From NCBI GenBank assembly GCA_964384675.1, contig CAYLNK010000002.1:3180-67179 (forward strand): a DNA stretch of 64,000 nt, given 5' to 3'. How positions within the stretch are numbered: the stretch's first letter is position 1; each line of letters opens with the position of its first letter. Origin of the DNA: CAYLNK01 sp964384675 (GTDB taxonomy: Bacteria; Acidobacteriota; Thermoanaerobaculia; UBA5066). A program made the position numbers and the translations under genes. The notes beneath the pieces were generated by a model that saw nothing but the letters and a program-made list of their open reading frames with translations, did not search any database and had not been told where the DNA came from. This document shows positions 17,005-24,859 of this stretch, piece after piece.

Positions 17005-18276
17005 TCAAGAGGATAGAGCGACCCGGCGAGCCGGCTCCGGTATCTCGGCGCCCTTGGGCAGGACGACCACGCCCCCTTCCGAGACGTGGAATCGCCGCCG
17101 GTCCTCCTCGGGATCGAACCCGATCTCGACCCTCGGGGGGATCCGGAGCCCCTTGTCGGCGATGACCCGTCTCAGCCGCGCGTGGCGGCCCACTTCCACA
17201 CCGTCCATCAGGACGCACTCCTCGATGTGCGAGAAGGAGTTGACCCGGACTCGCGGGAAGAGGATCGACCGGTGGATCGTGCCGCCGGAGATGATGCAGC
17301 CGTTCGAGACCATGGAGTCGGTGGCGATCCCGATTCGGTTCGAGGCGGCGTCGGCGAAGACGAACTTCGCGGGCGGCAGCTGGGGCGAGCGGCTCTTGAT
17401 CACCCACTTCGGGTTGTAGAGATTGAGCGGGGGAGTCACCGAGATCAGGTCCATGGAGGCATCCCAGTACGAGTCGACGGTGCCGACGTCCCGCCAATAC
17501 GGCGGCAGGTCCTCGTCGCCGGGCACCCGGTTGGACGAGTAGTCGTAGGCGAAGATCCGTGCGCCGCCGGCCATGAGCGACGGGATGATCGTCTTCCCGA
17601 AGTCATGAGAGGTGTCCTGCAGGGCGTCGTGCTCCAGCGCGTCGATCAGCACATCCGGCTCGAAGACGTAGTTCCCCATCGAGGCCAGGGCGAAACCGGG
17701 GCTCCCGGGCATCTCCTTCGGCTCGGCCGGCTTCTCTTCGAAGCCGAGAACCCGGCCGTCGTCGCCGATCTCCAGGACGCCGAATCGCGAGGCCTCCTCG
17801 AGCGGGACGGGGATCGCCGCGATCGTCAGGTCGTGGCCGCCGTCCTCGTGGAAGACCAGCATGGGGCTGACGTCCATCATGTAGATGTGGTCGCCGCCGA
17901 AGACGCAGACGTGGGACGGCCGCTCGTCGAAGATGAGGTCGAGGTTCTGGTACACGGCGTCCGCCGTTCCCCGGAACCAGTGGGGCCCGCGCCGCATCTG
18001 GGCCGGAACCGGGTCGACGAACTGGCCGATGTCCGCGGTGAGCCGCCAGGTCCGGATGATGTGCTCGATGAGGGAGTTCGACTTGAACTGCGTCAGGACC
18101 TTGATCTTGGTGAGACCCGAGTTGACGAAGTTATTCAAGGCGAAGTCGATGATCCGGTAGCGGCCGCCGAACGGGACGGCGGGCTTGGCGCGGTCCCGGG
18201 TCAGGGGGAACAGCCGCTCTCCCATCCCTCCGGCGAGGATGATGGACAGAACGTCCCGGTGCTGGATGACCTTCAC
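17005..18276 (-). CDS. glgC: Glucose-1-phosphate adenylyltransferase
   Basis: This enzyme makes ADP-glucose for glycogen synthesis. The protein has 423 residues from the GTG at 18276, which has GAGGGG a few bases upstream and gives the usual start before SIILAGGMGERLFPLT (nucleotide-binding loop with activator-site residues). Other family motifs are AKPAVPFGG, WFRGTADA and GDHIYMMD, plus a C-terminal left-handed beta-helix around residues 310-400. A longer frame exists upstream but lacks the family pattern. No other glg gene is in the window. It is divergent from a DnaJ-like gene. Confidence 0.95.
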   Translation of the reverse strand: MKVIQHRDVLSIILAGGMGERLFPLTRDRAKPAVPFGGRYRIIDFALNNFVNSGLTKIKVLTQFKSNSLIEHIIRTWRLTADIGQFVDPVPAQMRRGPHWFRGTADAVYQNLDLIFDERPSHVCVFGGDHIYMMDVSPMLVFHEDGGHDLTIAAIPVPLEEASRFGVLEIGDDGRVLGFEEKPAEPKEMPGSPGFALASMGNYVFEPDVLIDALEHDALQDTSHDFGKTIIPSLMAGGARIFAYDYSSNRVPGDEDLPPYWRDVGTVDSYWDASMDLISVTPPLNLYNPKWVIKSRSPQLPPAKFVFADAASNRIGIATDSMVSNGCIISGGTIHRSILFPRVRVNSFSHIEECVLMDGVEVGRHARLRRVIADKGLRIPPRVEIGFDPEEDRRRFHVSEGGVVVLPKGAEIPEPARRVALSS

Positions 18277-18332
18277 GTGTGCCCCTCGCCGATTTTCGCA
18301 CCGCTGCATCGCTCGTGGCGGTCCGAAGTGAG

Positions 18333-18338
18333 TATCTT
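18333..18338 (+). promoter_or_regulatory. TATCTT -10-like box before the DnaJ-like gene
   Basis: TATCTT lies six bases upstream of the ATG at 18345. No Shine-Dalgarno sequence and no clear -35 are visible, consistent with a leaderless message. The same hexamer occurs in the promoter of the XRE operon. Confidence 0.35.
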
Positions 18339-18344
18339 TGACGC

Positions 18345-19319
18345 ATGGCAACGAAGGACCCGTACGAGCTGCTCGGGGTCGAGCGGAACGCGTCGGACGC
18401 GGAGATCAAGAAGGCGTATCGGCGGCTGGCGCGCAAGCACCATCCGGACGTCAACCCCGGTGACGTCTCGGCGCAGAAGAAGTTCCAGGAGATCGCGTCG
18501 GCGTACGAGGTCCTGAAGGACCCGGCGCGACGTGCCCGCTACGACCGCACGGGCTCCGCGGACGAGACCCCTCCGCCGCCCCCGGCGGCGAGCGGGAGCC
18601 CGTTCGGGGGCGGTGGAGGGGTCCGGTGGAGCGCCGATTTCGGGGACCTCTTCTCCGAGATCTTCTCGGGAGCCTCCCGCGCTGGCTTCGGGGCCCCCGA
18701 GGAGGAGGATGACGACGTCGCGGTTCCCCTCACGATCCCGTTCAAGGACGCGGTCCTCGGCGGTCCGGTGACGTTCAAGGCGAGGATCCCGCGACGCTGC
18801 TCCCGTTGCGGGGGCTCGGGGCGCTCCGGGCGCAGCTCCTGTCCTGCCTGCCATGGCGGGCGCTTCGTGGTGGAGAACGAGAAGCTGTCGGTTCGAATCC
18901 CGGCTGGCGTGCAGAGCGGCTCGAAGATACGGGTGCCGGGAAAGGGCCGCTCCGAGGGGGGCGACCTCTACATCACCCTGACCGTGGAGGCACATCCCTA
19001 TTTCCAGCGGGATGGTGACGACATCCAGGCCGAGGTCCCGATCACGGTGGCGGAAGCGTACGTCGGGGCGGAGATCGAGGTGCCGACGATCCACGGCCCG
19101 GTGAGGGCGCGCATCCCGTCCGGGACGGCCGGTGGCCAGCGTTTCCGATTGCGAGGGCGGGGGATCCTGAATGGGCATACCAGCATCACGGGCGATCACT
19201 ACTACCGGATCGCCATCGTGATGCCGAGTCGTGTGACGGACGAAGGACGGGTGGCCGCCGAAAGGTTCGCGACGCTGTACACGGAGGATCCGCGAGCGAC
19301 GCTACCGAAGGGGCTGTAG
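18345..19319 (+). CDS. DnaJ/CbpA-like J-domain co-chaperone with a reduced zinc finger
   Basis: The protein has 324 residues. The J-domain spans 1-70 with the HPD motif in KHHPDVNPGD. A Gly-rich linker (about 85-95) and an acidic stretch (EEEDDDVAV) follow. The C-terminal substrate-binding domains carry PVTFKARIP and RIPAGVQSGSKIRVPGKG. Canonical DnaJ has four CxxCxGxG repeats; here there are only two Cys pairs (CSRC and CPAC), enough for one zinc site. The protein is therefore intermediate between DnaJ and the zinc-free CbpA type. It should stimulate DnaK ATPase through the HPD loop. It ends against the terminator repeat array at 19320. Confidence 0.88.
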   Translation: MATKDPYELLGVERNASDAEIKKAYRRLARKHHPDVNPGDVSAQKKFQEIASAYEVLKDPARRARYDRTGSADETPPPPPAASGSPFGGGGGVRWSADFGDLFSEIFSGASRAGFGAPEEEDDDVAVPLTIPFKDAVLGGPVTFKARIPRRCSRCGGSGRSGRSSCPACHGGRFVVENEKLSVRIPAGVQSGSKIRVPGKGRSEGGDLYITLTVEAHPYFQRDGDDIQAEVPITVAEAYVGAEIEVPTIHGPVRARIPSGTAGGQRFRLRGRGILNGHTSITGDHYYRIAIVMPSRVTDEGRVAAERFATLYTEDPRATLPKGL

Positions 19320-19481
19320 GGTTCGGGGAGGCCCAGCGAGGGCCTCCCCGCCTCACCAAGGAAAGCGATTCGTGTGGGAGGGGTTCGGGGAGGCCCAGCG
19401 GGGGCCTCCCCGCCTCACCAAGGGAAGCGATTCGTGTGGGAGGGGTTCGGGGAGGCCCAGCGGGGGCCTCCCCGCCTCACT
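19320..19481. repeat. 62-bp tandem repeat, 2.6 copies, each carrying a terminator-like hairpin
   Basis: Units begin at 19321, 19383 and 19445, spaced exactly 62 bases. They are nearly identical, with single-base differences such as AGCGAGGGC versus AGCGGGGGC. Each unit contains CGGGGAGGCCC and GGGCCTCCCCG as an 11-bp stem. The array fills the gap between two convergent genes and probably acts as a bidirectional terminator. It is not a CRISPR array. Confidence 0.85.
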
Positions 19482-20534
19482 TCAGTGCCGTTCCGCCATC
19501 TGGCGCAGGAGGCCGAGCGCGCGATCGATGTTGAAGTCGTCGCGGATGGAGATGGTGGTCGCGGGGAGATCGGGCGTGGCGTCCCCGCGAACGAACCTCA
19601 GGCTGCTCGGCTCCTCCCAATAGAAGGTCGGCATCCCCTCAGGCGAGATCAGCGTCCGGACGCTCTCTCCACGCACGTCGACGCGGACCGGAATCGCCCC
19701 TTCGCGGACTCCACGGCTGATCGGAATGTGAGCGCGAACGTAGGAGTCGCGGTCGGGGGTCTTCGAGCCCTCGGACAGCAGCTTCGAGATGTCGTCCGGG
19801 AAGTTGATCCGGATGACGCAGTGCTTCTGCGCCGCCAGGTTCACGAAGCTGACGAGGACGCCGCCGTTGGCGCCCGGATCGGGGACGACGTCGGGGTACT
19901 GATACGAGGAGAAGGGGAGTCCGGACGCCGGCGTCGGGCCGGTCACGCCGTGCAGGGCGTTCAGGTCGAACGCGCGCACGCCGTCGGAGTCGAGCACGCC
20001 GTCTTCGACGAAGAGGCAGGCATAGCGGGCCTGGGCGTAGGAGCTCTCCTCCCACCAGACCACCGACACGACCGAGCGGGTCTTCGGGACGCGCGCGCCG
20101 TCCTTGTCCACGTCGGTGTACTTCTGCCGCGTGACCAGGAGGCGCGGGTTCTTCGAGCTGTAGAGTCCCGCGTTCGGGAGGATGTTCTGGCTGATCCAGC
20201 GGCCGTCGCGTCGGACCGCGATGTTGATGTCGGAGTGGTAGCCCCGCATCTTCGTGAAGACGACGAACACGGTCTTCGTCACGCTGTCGTAGTCGAGCGA
20301 CGCCACACCCTCGAGGTCGGAGTCGAGCGAGCCCTCGACGATGTCCGCCGAGGCCCAGCCGTCCGGCCGGGTAGACCGCAGCACAAGCATGCTGCCGAGG
20401 GACGACTTCGCGGAGACGACCTCCAGGAGAGTTCCGTCCGGGGTCATCAGGTCGGCGCGGCGGGAGTCCGCCTGAGCGGGCAACGCGAGGAGGACCGGAA
20501 GGACGGCGAGGAGACCGAACCGGACGCGGCGCAT
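19482..20534 (-). CDS. Secreted protein of unknown function
   Basis: The product has 350 residues. The signal peptide ends LPAQA before DSRRADL. The body is beta-rich with repeated phrases such as LVLRSTRPDGW, VFVVFTKMRGYHSDINIAVRRDG and VVSVVWWEESS, resembling the exo-sialidase/BNR-like propeller style seen in proteins that compare recorded values. No enzyme motif is recognised. It starts three bases after the TPR gene ends and is the last gene of the XRE-TPR operon, so it may be what that pair controls. Confidence 0.65.
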   Translation of the reverse strand: MRRVRFGLLAVLPVLLALPAQADSRRADLMTPDGTLLEVVSAKSSLGSMLVLRSTRPDGWASADIVEGSLDSDLEGVASLDYDSVTKTVFVVFTKMRGYHSDINIAVRRDGRWISQNILPNAGLYSSKNPRLLVTRQKYTDVDKDGARVPKTRSVVSVVWWEESSYAQARYACLFVEDGVLDSDGVRAFDLNALHGVTGPTPASGLPFSSYQYPDVVPDPGANGGVLVSFVNLAAQKHCVIRINFPDDISKLLSEGSKTPDRDSYVRAHIPISRGVREGAIPVRVDVRGESVRTLISPEGMPTFYWEEPSSLRFVRGDATPDLPATTISIRDDFNIDRALGLLRQMAERH

Positions 20535-20537
20535 GAC

Positions 20538-21464
20538 TCAGCCCCTCAGGTTGATGACGTTTCGAAAGTCGAAGACGTCGAGGTAGGCCCGGAGGTTGCG
20601 GAATTCCGGGTAGTGGGCGGCGAGTCGATCGAAGTACCCCTCGGCGGCGCCTGAGTCTCCGCTCAGGTGGCACGTTTCGCCGAGGAGGTAGAGGAAGTTC
20701 TTCTCCAGGTCCTTCTCGCCGACCAGCTCGACCCGCTCGAGCCCGGCTTCACCGAAGTAGCGTGCCTCCGCGTAGCGGTCGAGCTTGAGGTATCCGAAGC
20801 AGAGGTCGAGGAGCGGGAAGACCGTCAGACCGGGCGACTGGGTCCGCTCGAGCTGCTCGAACGAGTCGTGAACCAGCGCGAGCCCGTCCGGGACGAGGTC
20901 CAGCGCCATCAGGCAGTAGCCCAGGTTGTCCTGGATGATCGCCTGTACCGTCGGGGAGACACCGCCGTTCTCCCGGGACGAGGTCCAAGCCGTCCGGTAG
21001 GTTTCCGCGGCCTCGCCGAAGCGGCTGTCCGCCACGAGGAGCATCCCGCTCTGGTTCGCGGCGCCGATCGCCAGCAGCGGCTCGCCGGGCAGCGCGCTCG
21101 CGTGCTGCACCGCGATGCGGTTGTAGAAGAGGGCCTTCTTGAGGTCCTTTCTGAGCTCGCAGACGCGCGCGATGTTGTAGGCCGCCCGGAAGCTGGTGCC
21201 CGGATCGGTACTGCGCAGGAGTATCCGCTTGAGCTCGAGGAACTCGGCGTCGGCGGAGCCGGTCTCGACGGCGGCGGTCGAGCGGCAGACGTAGATCCAG
21301 TCCACGAAGGCATCGTCCCCGGTCTCGCGAGCCGCCGCGAGCGCGGCATCGAAGACGGCGAGCGCCTCGGTGTACTGGCCACGATCGTTGAGGGGGACGC
21401 CTTCGAGCCGCAGCCTCTCGGCCTCGGCGCGCCGGCCGTCCGGGGTCCTGATCTCTTCGGCCAT
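20538..21464 (-). CDS. Tetratricopeptide-repeat protein
   Basis: The cytoplasmic protein has 308 residues with no signal peptide. At least five helical TPR-like pairs are visible, for example LNDRGQYTEALAVFDAALAA, AYNIARVCELRKDLKKALFY and ANQSGMLLVADSRFGEAAET. It lies six bases after an XRE regulator gene. In Rap/PlcR/PrgX-type regulators an XRE domain and TPR repeats are joined in one chain; here they may act as a split pair. Binding of a peptide or protein ligand is inference from that similarity. Confidence 0.75.
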   Translation of the reverse strand: MAEEIRTPDGRRAEAERLRLEGVPLNDRGQYTEALAVFDAALAAARETGDDAFVDWIYVCRSTAAVETGSADAEFLELKRILLRSTDPGTSFRAAYNIARVCELRKDLKKALFYNRIAVQHASALPGEPLLAIGAANQSGMLLVADSRFGEAAETYRTAWTSSRENGGVSPTVQAIIQDNLGYCLMALDLVPDGLALVHDSFEQLERTQSPGLTVFPLLDLCFGYLKLDRYAEARYFGEAGLERVELVGEKDLEKNFLYLLGETCHLSGDSGAAEGYFDRLAAHYPEFRNLRAYLDVFDFRNVINLRG

Positions 21465-21470
21465 GCTTCG

Positions 21471-21899
21471 CTACGCCTCGTCCTCGCTGGAGTCGACGTC
21501 GTCGACCGAGCCAGTCGCGTCGCGCCGTCGGGCTTCGTTTTGCATCCTCTTGAAGGCCACGAACTCCCGCACCTCACGGCGCGAGCTCTCGGACAACGCC
21601 GACCAGTCCGAAAGGAGACCGGCCTGATCGGCGGGCAGTCCATCCGGAACGGCCACGGGCTCTGGCTCGGCCGGGGCCTCCTCGAAGAACCGGCTCATCG
21701 AGAGCTCGAAGACCTGGAGGATCCGGAAAAGGGTGTCCAGGCCGACCTTGTACTCCCCGTTCTCCATCCGCGACAGGTCCGACTGCGTCACGCCGATGCG
21801 TGCCGCGAGGTCGGCCTGGGTCAGATGACGGCTCTTCCGGATCTGCCGGATCTTCTGGCCGACCATCTGGATCTGGCGAACGGGTGGAGCTGCGCTCAT
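21471..21899 (-). CDS. XRE-family helix-turn-helix regulator
   Basis: The protein has 142 residues. The Cro/C1-type domain spans about 14-68 (IRQIRKSRHLTQADLAARIG and SDLSRMENGEYKVGLDTLFRIL). The C-terminal half is acidic and helical (LSDWSALSESSRREVREFVA) and may contact the TPR partner encoded next. It is first in a three-gene operon transcribed from a TTGACA/TATCTT promoter directly upstream and is divergent from the wzm-type permease gene. Autoregulation is likely for the family, but no operator is obvious. Confidence 0.88.
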   Translation of the reverse strand: MSAAPPVRQIQMVGQKIRQIRKSRHLTQADLAARIGVTQSDLSRMENGEYKVGLDTLFRILQVFELSMSRFFEEAPAEPEPVAVPDGLPADQAGLLSDWSALSESSRREVREFVAFKRMQNEARRRDATGSVDDVDSSEDEA

Positions 21900-21911
21900 G
21901 GTCCAGGTTCT

Positions 21912-21939
21912 AAGATACGCCGCGAAAGGCTGCTGTCAA
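21912..21939 (-). promoter_or_regulatory. Sigma-70 promoter of the XRE-TPR operon
   Basis: On the minus strand TTGACA (21939-21934), a 16-base spacer and TATCTT (21917-21912) lie 12 bases before the ATG. The leader would be only about five bases. The promoter overlaps the start region of the divergent permease gene. Confidence 0.6.
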
Positions 21940-21946
21940 GCTCCAT

Positions 21947-22723
21947 ATGACTGGGAACCATAGACCGCTCTTCGTGGTCCAGCAGCTCGTCAGACGAGAC
22001 CTGGAGACGCGATTCGCCGGGAGCGCCGGCGGCCTGCTCTGGACGATCCTGAACCCCGTCATCCTCTGCCTGCTCTACGCGTTCGTCTTCTCCCGGGTCC
22101 TCCAGGTCTCGCCCCCGGAGGGCTTCCGCGGGACGTACGCCCTCTTCGTCCTCGCCGGTCTCGTGCCGTGGCTCGGGCTCCAGGAGGCCGCCCTGCGGGG
22201 TGCGACCGCGGTGACCGACCAGGCGCACCTCGTCCGGAAGCTGTCGTTCCCGGCCGTGCTCCTTCCCCTCTCGGCCCTGGCGACGGCGCTTCTCGTGCAG
22301 CTCGCGGGCCTCGTCCTGGTGGCCGCGTTCGCGGCGGTCGACGGGGCCCTGCGCCTCGATCCGCTCCGGCTCGCCGGAGCGCTGGCGCTCCAGGCGGCCG
22401 CGCTGTCGGGCCCGATCATCGCTCTCGCCGCGGTCAACGTCTTCGTGCGGGATCTCCCCCAGCTCCTCGCGCCTGCCCTCCAGATCCTCTTCTATCTGAC
22501 TCCGATCCTCTATCCGGCCGAGAGGGTGCCTGCCTCGGTCTCCCGATTCACGGCCTTGAATCCGTTCGCGGACCTCACCGGCCTCTTCCGGGCCGGCCTC
22601 CTCGGGACACCCTCCCCACCCGTTAGCCGGCTGGTCCTGTGGGCACTCCTGAGCGCTGTGATATGCTTTTTCAGCATCCGCCTTTTCAGGCGATGCAGCC
22701 AGCATTTTTCGGACCTTCTGTAG
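21947..22723 (+). CDS. wzm: ABC-2 type polysaccharide export permease (Wzm-like)
   Basis: The inner-membrane protein has 258 residues and about six membrane helices. It has the family phrases RRDLETRFAGSAGGLLWTIL near the N-terminus and LTPILYPAERVP with LNPFADLTGLFR near the C-terminus. Wzm proteins pair with a Wzt ATPase to export undecaprenyl-linked O-antigen, capsule or teichoic-acid-like glycans. The matching ATPase gene lies 13 kb downstream at 35616, an unusual separation. No Shine-Dalgarno sequence is obvious before the ATG. Confidence 0.9.
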   Translation: MTGNHRPLFVVQQLVRRDLETRFAGSAGGLLWTILNPVILCLLYAFVFSRVLQVSPPEGFRGTYALFVLAGLVPWLGLQEAALRGATAVTDQAHLVRKLSFPAVLLPLSALATALLVQLAGLVLVAAFAAVDGALRLDPLRLAGALALQAAALSGPIIALAAVNVFVRDLPQLLAPALQILFYLTPILYPAERVPASVSRFTALNPFADLTGLFRAGLLGTPSPPVSRLVLWALLSAVICFFSIRLFRRCSQHFSDLL

Positions 22724-22799
22724 CGCTGACTGACGTGCCTTCCTTCCTATCTCTGGCGTGGGGCTGCCGCCCCGCGAACCGTGCGCCCAAGGAGTCCTC

Positions 22800-24563
22800 T
22801 TGAAGCGTTTCCTCGCCCTGGCCCTGCCTGCCGTCGTCGCCGTCGCCGGCTGCTCCACGTCGCAGGCTCCCGGCCCGAAGGCGGCCGCGCCGGCCGCCGC
22901 CCCGCAATCCTCGCCGACCGCGACACCGACTCCGCTGCCGGAGTCGCCCGCCCTGGCCGAGGACGTGGCACGCCTCGAGCTGCAGAAGAAGTTCCGGGCC
23001 ACGGAGGCCGCGGTCACGGGCAAGTCCTCGACGGGAGACGACCAGGTCACCCCCGCCCCCGTCGTCTTCGTGGATCCGGCCACCGGCAAGAAGATGGAGC
23101 GGATCCCGAAGAACCCGGCCCTCTACGTGGTGCGGGGCCGCCTCTACTTCGCTGGGCTGGCCGCCAGCAAGGGGATCCCGCTCGTCCGGGAGGATGCCGA
23201 CGCCTACTACGTGGAGGTCAAGGCCGAGAAGCCCGTGGCTCCGCCAGCCTCACCCACGCCGGCTGCGGAATCCCTCGAGGGGCTCAAGCCGATCGTGGAG
23301 GTGCCCGAGGAGGAAGCCGTCGAGATCGTCCCTCCGACGTCCGCCATCCAGATCCACCTCGAGGACGCCTCCCACGGCCTTCCCAACGCCGGAATCTGGC
23401 GGGACAACTTCGACGTCAAGGACGTGGACGGTGACGGGCGGCCCGAGATCGTGACCCCGCCCGCCCGCCTCTCGGGTGACGACATCCAGGCTTACAAGCT
23501 CAAAGGGAACCAGTGGTCCCGCGTTCCCCTCAAGTTCGACGATCCCCAGCAGATCGGCTTCGAATACGGGGGCGTCGCGGTCGGGGACATGGACGGCGAC
23601 GGCCGGAACGACATCATCTTCGGGAAGCACGGGGGCGGCCCGACGATCGCCTACAACAAGGGAAAGGGGCTCTTCCGGGTGGAGACGAGGGGCCTGCCGA
23701 AGCTGATGACCACCCGGGCCCCCGTCGTCGGGGACCTGGACGGCGATGGCCGGCTCGACGTCTTCGCCGTCTCCGACATGCCGGAGGCCGCCGACATCGC
23801 GCTCGCGGAGCGGAACGGGAATGCCTCGGCGCGGCTCCCCCGGGTCGACGGCTACCTGCCGGGCTTCGACGCACGCGGCTTCCTCTCGCGGGGCGGGAAG
23901 TACGAGGAGGTCCACGCAGGCCTCGAAGAGTGCTGCTTCGGCTACAACATCGGCCTGATGGCGCCGGCCCCGGACGGCGGCAACCCGTTCTACGTCTCGT
24001 CCTGCCGCTACATCAACGGGACGGGGATGCTGTACGAGTTCGATGCCCGAACCTCGAAGTGGCTCTACGTGGGCCGCAACGTCGTCGAGCTCTACGCCAA
24101 CCACGTCGGCAGCGCGGTCGGACGTTACATGGGGCACCCCGCGGCGTTCGTGGCGGTCACGAAGAACACCCCTCCGGGGGCCTCGAAGAACGTGACCGGG
24201 GACGGTCTCTCGATCTACTACCGCGACGGGGGCGTCTGGAAGCGGACGCGCATCATGAAGGTCATCAAGGACCCGAGCGCCTCGCAGGGCCTGGCGGTGG
24301 GGGACCTGAACGGGGACGGCCTCGACGACGTGGTGTACGCCGACGACGGCCTGCTGCGGGTGCGGGTCTTCTTCCAGACGGCCAAGGGCGGCTTCGAGGA
24401 GCTCGCCTCGGACCTCGAGCCGACCTACACGAATCACTCGTCGGCCATCCGGCTCGCCGACGTGGACGGAGACAAGCGGCTCGACATCGTCCTGATGACC
24501 CACTACCTCACGGGCGACGAATCGCGGGCCGGGGGCTTCCGGGTGTTCCGGAACCTACGCTAG
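22800..24563 (+). CDS. Lipoprotein with FG-GAP/VCBS repeats
   Basis: The product has 587 residues from a TTG start at 22800, chosen because AAGGAGT lies five bases upstream and the frame begins with the signal LKRFLALALPAVVAVAGC, which contains a lipobox. A Pro/Thr-rich linker (about residues 25-55) and a helical segment follow. From about residue 200 on there is a seven-bladed-propeller pattern with calcium-binding repeats: VKDVDGDGRPEI, VGDMDGDGRNDI, VGDLDGDGRLDV, VGDLNGDGLDDV and LADVDGDKRLDI. It is probably anchored in the outer membrane and exposed. The substrate is unknown; location next to wzm suggests a surface-glycan or cell-envelope role. Confidence 0.82.
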   Translation: MKRFLALALPAVVAVAGCSTSQAPGPKAAAPAAAPQSSPTATPTPLPESPALAEDVARLELQKKFRATEAAVTGKSSTGDDQVTPAPVVFVDPATGKKMERIPKNPALYVVRGRLYFAGLAASKGIPLVREDADAYYVEVKAEKPVAPPASPTPAAESLEGLKPIVEVPEEEAVEIVPPTSAIQIHLEDASHGLPNAGIWRDNFDVKDVDGDGRPEIVTPPARLSGDDIQAYKLKGNQWSRVPLKFDDPQQIGFEYGGVAVGDMDGDGRNDIIFGKHGGGPTIAYNKGKGLFRVETRGLPKLMTTRAPVVGDLDGDGRLDVFAVSDMPEAADIALAERNGNASARLPRVDGYLPGFDARGFLSRGGKYEEVHAGLEECCFGYNIGLMAPAPDGGNPFYVSSCRYINGTGMLYEFDARTSKWLYVGRNVVELYANHVGSAVGRYMGHPAAFVAVTKNTPPGASKNVTGDGLSIYYRDGGVWKRTRIMKVIKDPSASQGLAVGDLNGDGLDDVVYADDGLLRVRVFFQTAKGGFEELASDLEPTYTNHSSAIRLADVDGDKRLDIVLMTHYLTGDESRAGGFRVFRNLR

Positions 24564-24859
24564 GGCTTATGGGGAGAAAGCATATTCCGGCCGAAAAATA
24601 CTTGACATTCATATCCACGGTTCCTTACATTCCCCTTTAAGTCGGATGTGGACCATCACGAGTCTCCGCCTGGATTTGCATTCCCGTGGCGCCGCGCTGC
24701 CGCACGCCACTCGATCGAACTGGACGTCGAACATGACAGGAACTCTCGGAGCTGCGACTCGAACGATGATGACGGAGGTGATCCAGTATCGCGGGAGGAT
24801 GGAGTTTGGAGTTTCGCGAATTGAACCCGGTCTCAATAACTGAATCGGTAGGAGTAAAG
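24564..24859 (+). promoter_or_regulatory. Long leader region, possible 65-codon leader ORF
   Basis: After the promoter, an open frame runs from ATG 24646 to TGA 24843, ending 17 bases before the structural gene. Its third codon positions are much less G/C-biased than those of neighbouring genes, so it may be non-coding. The stretch may instead be a structured 5' untranslated leader. No known riboswitch is recognised. Confidence 0.35.
24602..24631 (+). promoter_or_regulatory. Strong sigma-70 promoter for the Cys-rich secreted protein
   Basis: TTGACA (24602-24607), an 18-base spacer and TACATT (24626-24631) lie in an AT-rich pocket. The predicted start near 24638 leaves an untranslated leader of about 220 bases before the ATG at 24860. 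Confidence 0.65.

Noticed and set aside
16231..17016. 261-codon plus-strand frame across the gap and the Lrp-family gene
   Set aside because: It runs antisense to the Lrp-family gene, has no recognisable domain, and its 5' part lies in low-GC sequence without codon bias.
19320..19481. Tandem repeats considered as a CRISPR array
   Set aside because: Units are directly contiguous without unique spacers, and each is a hairpin; no cas gene is nearby.
24646..24843. 65-codon leader ORF as a real protein gene
   Set aside because: Third-position G/C bias is far lower than in neighbouring genes and no Shine-Dalgarno sequence is seen. It is kept only as a possible regulatory leader.
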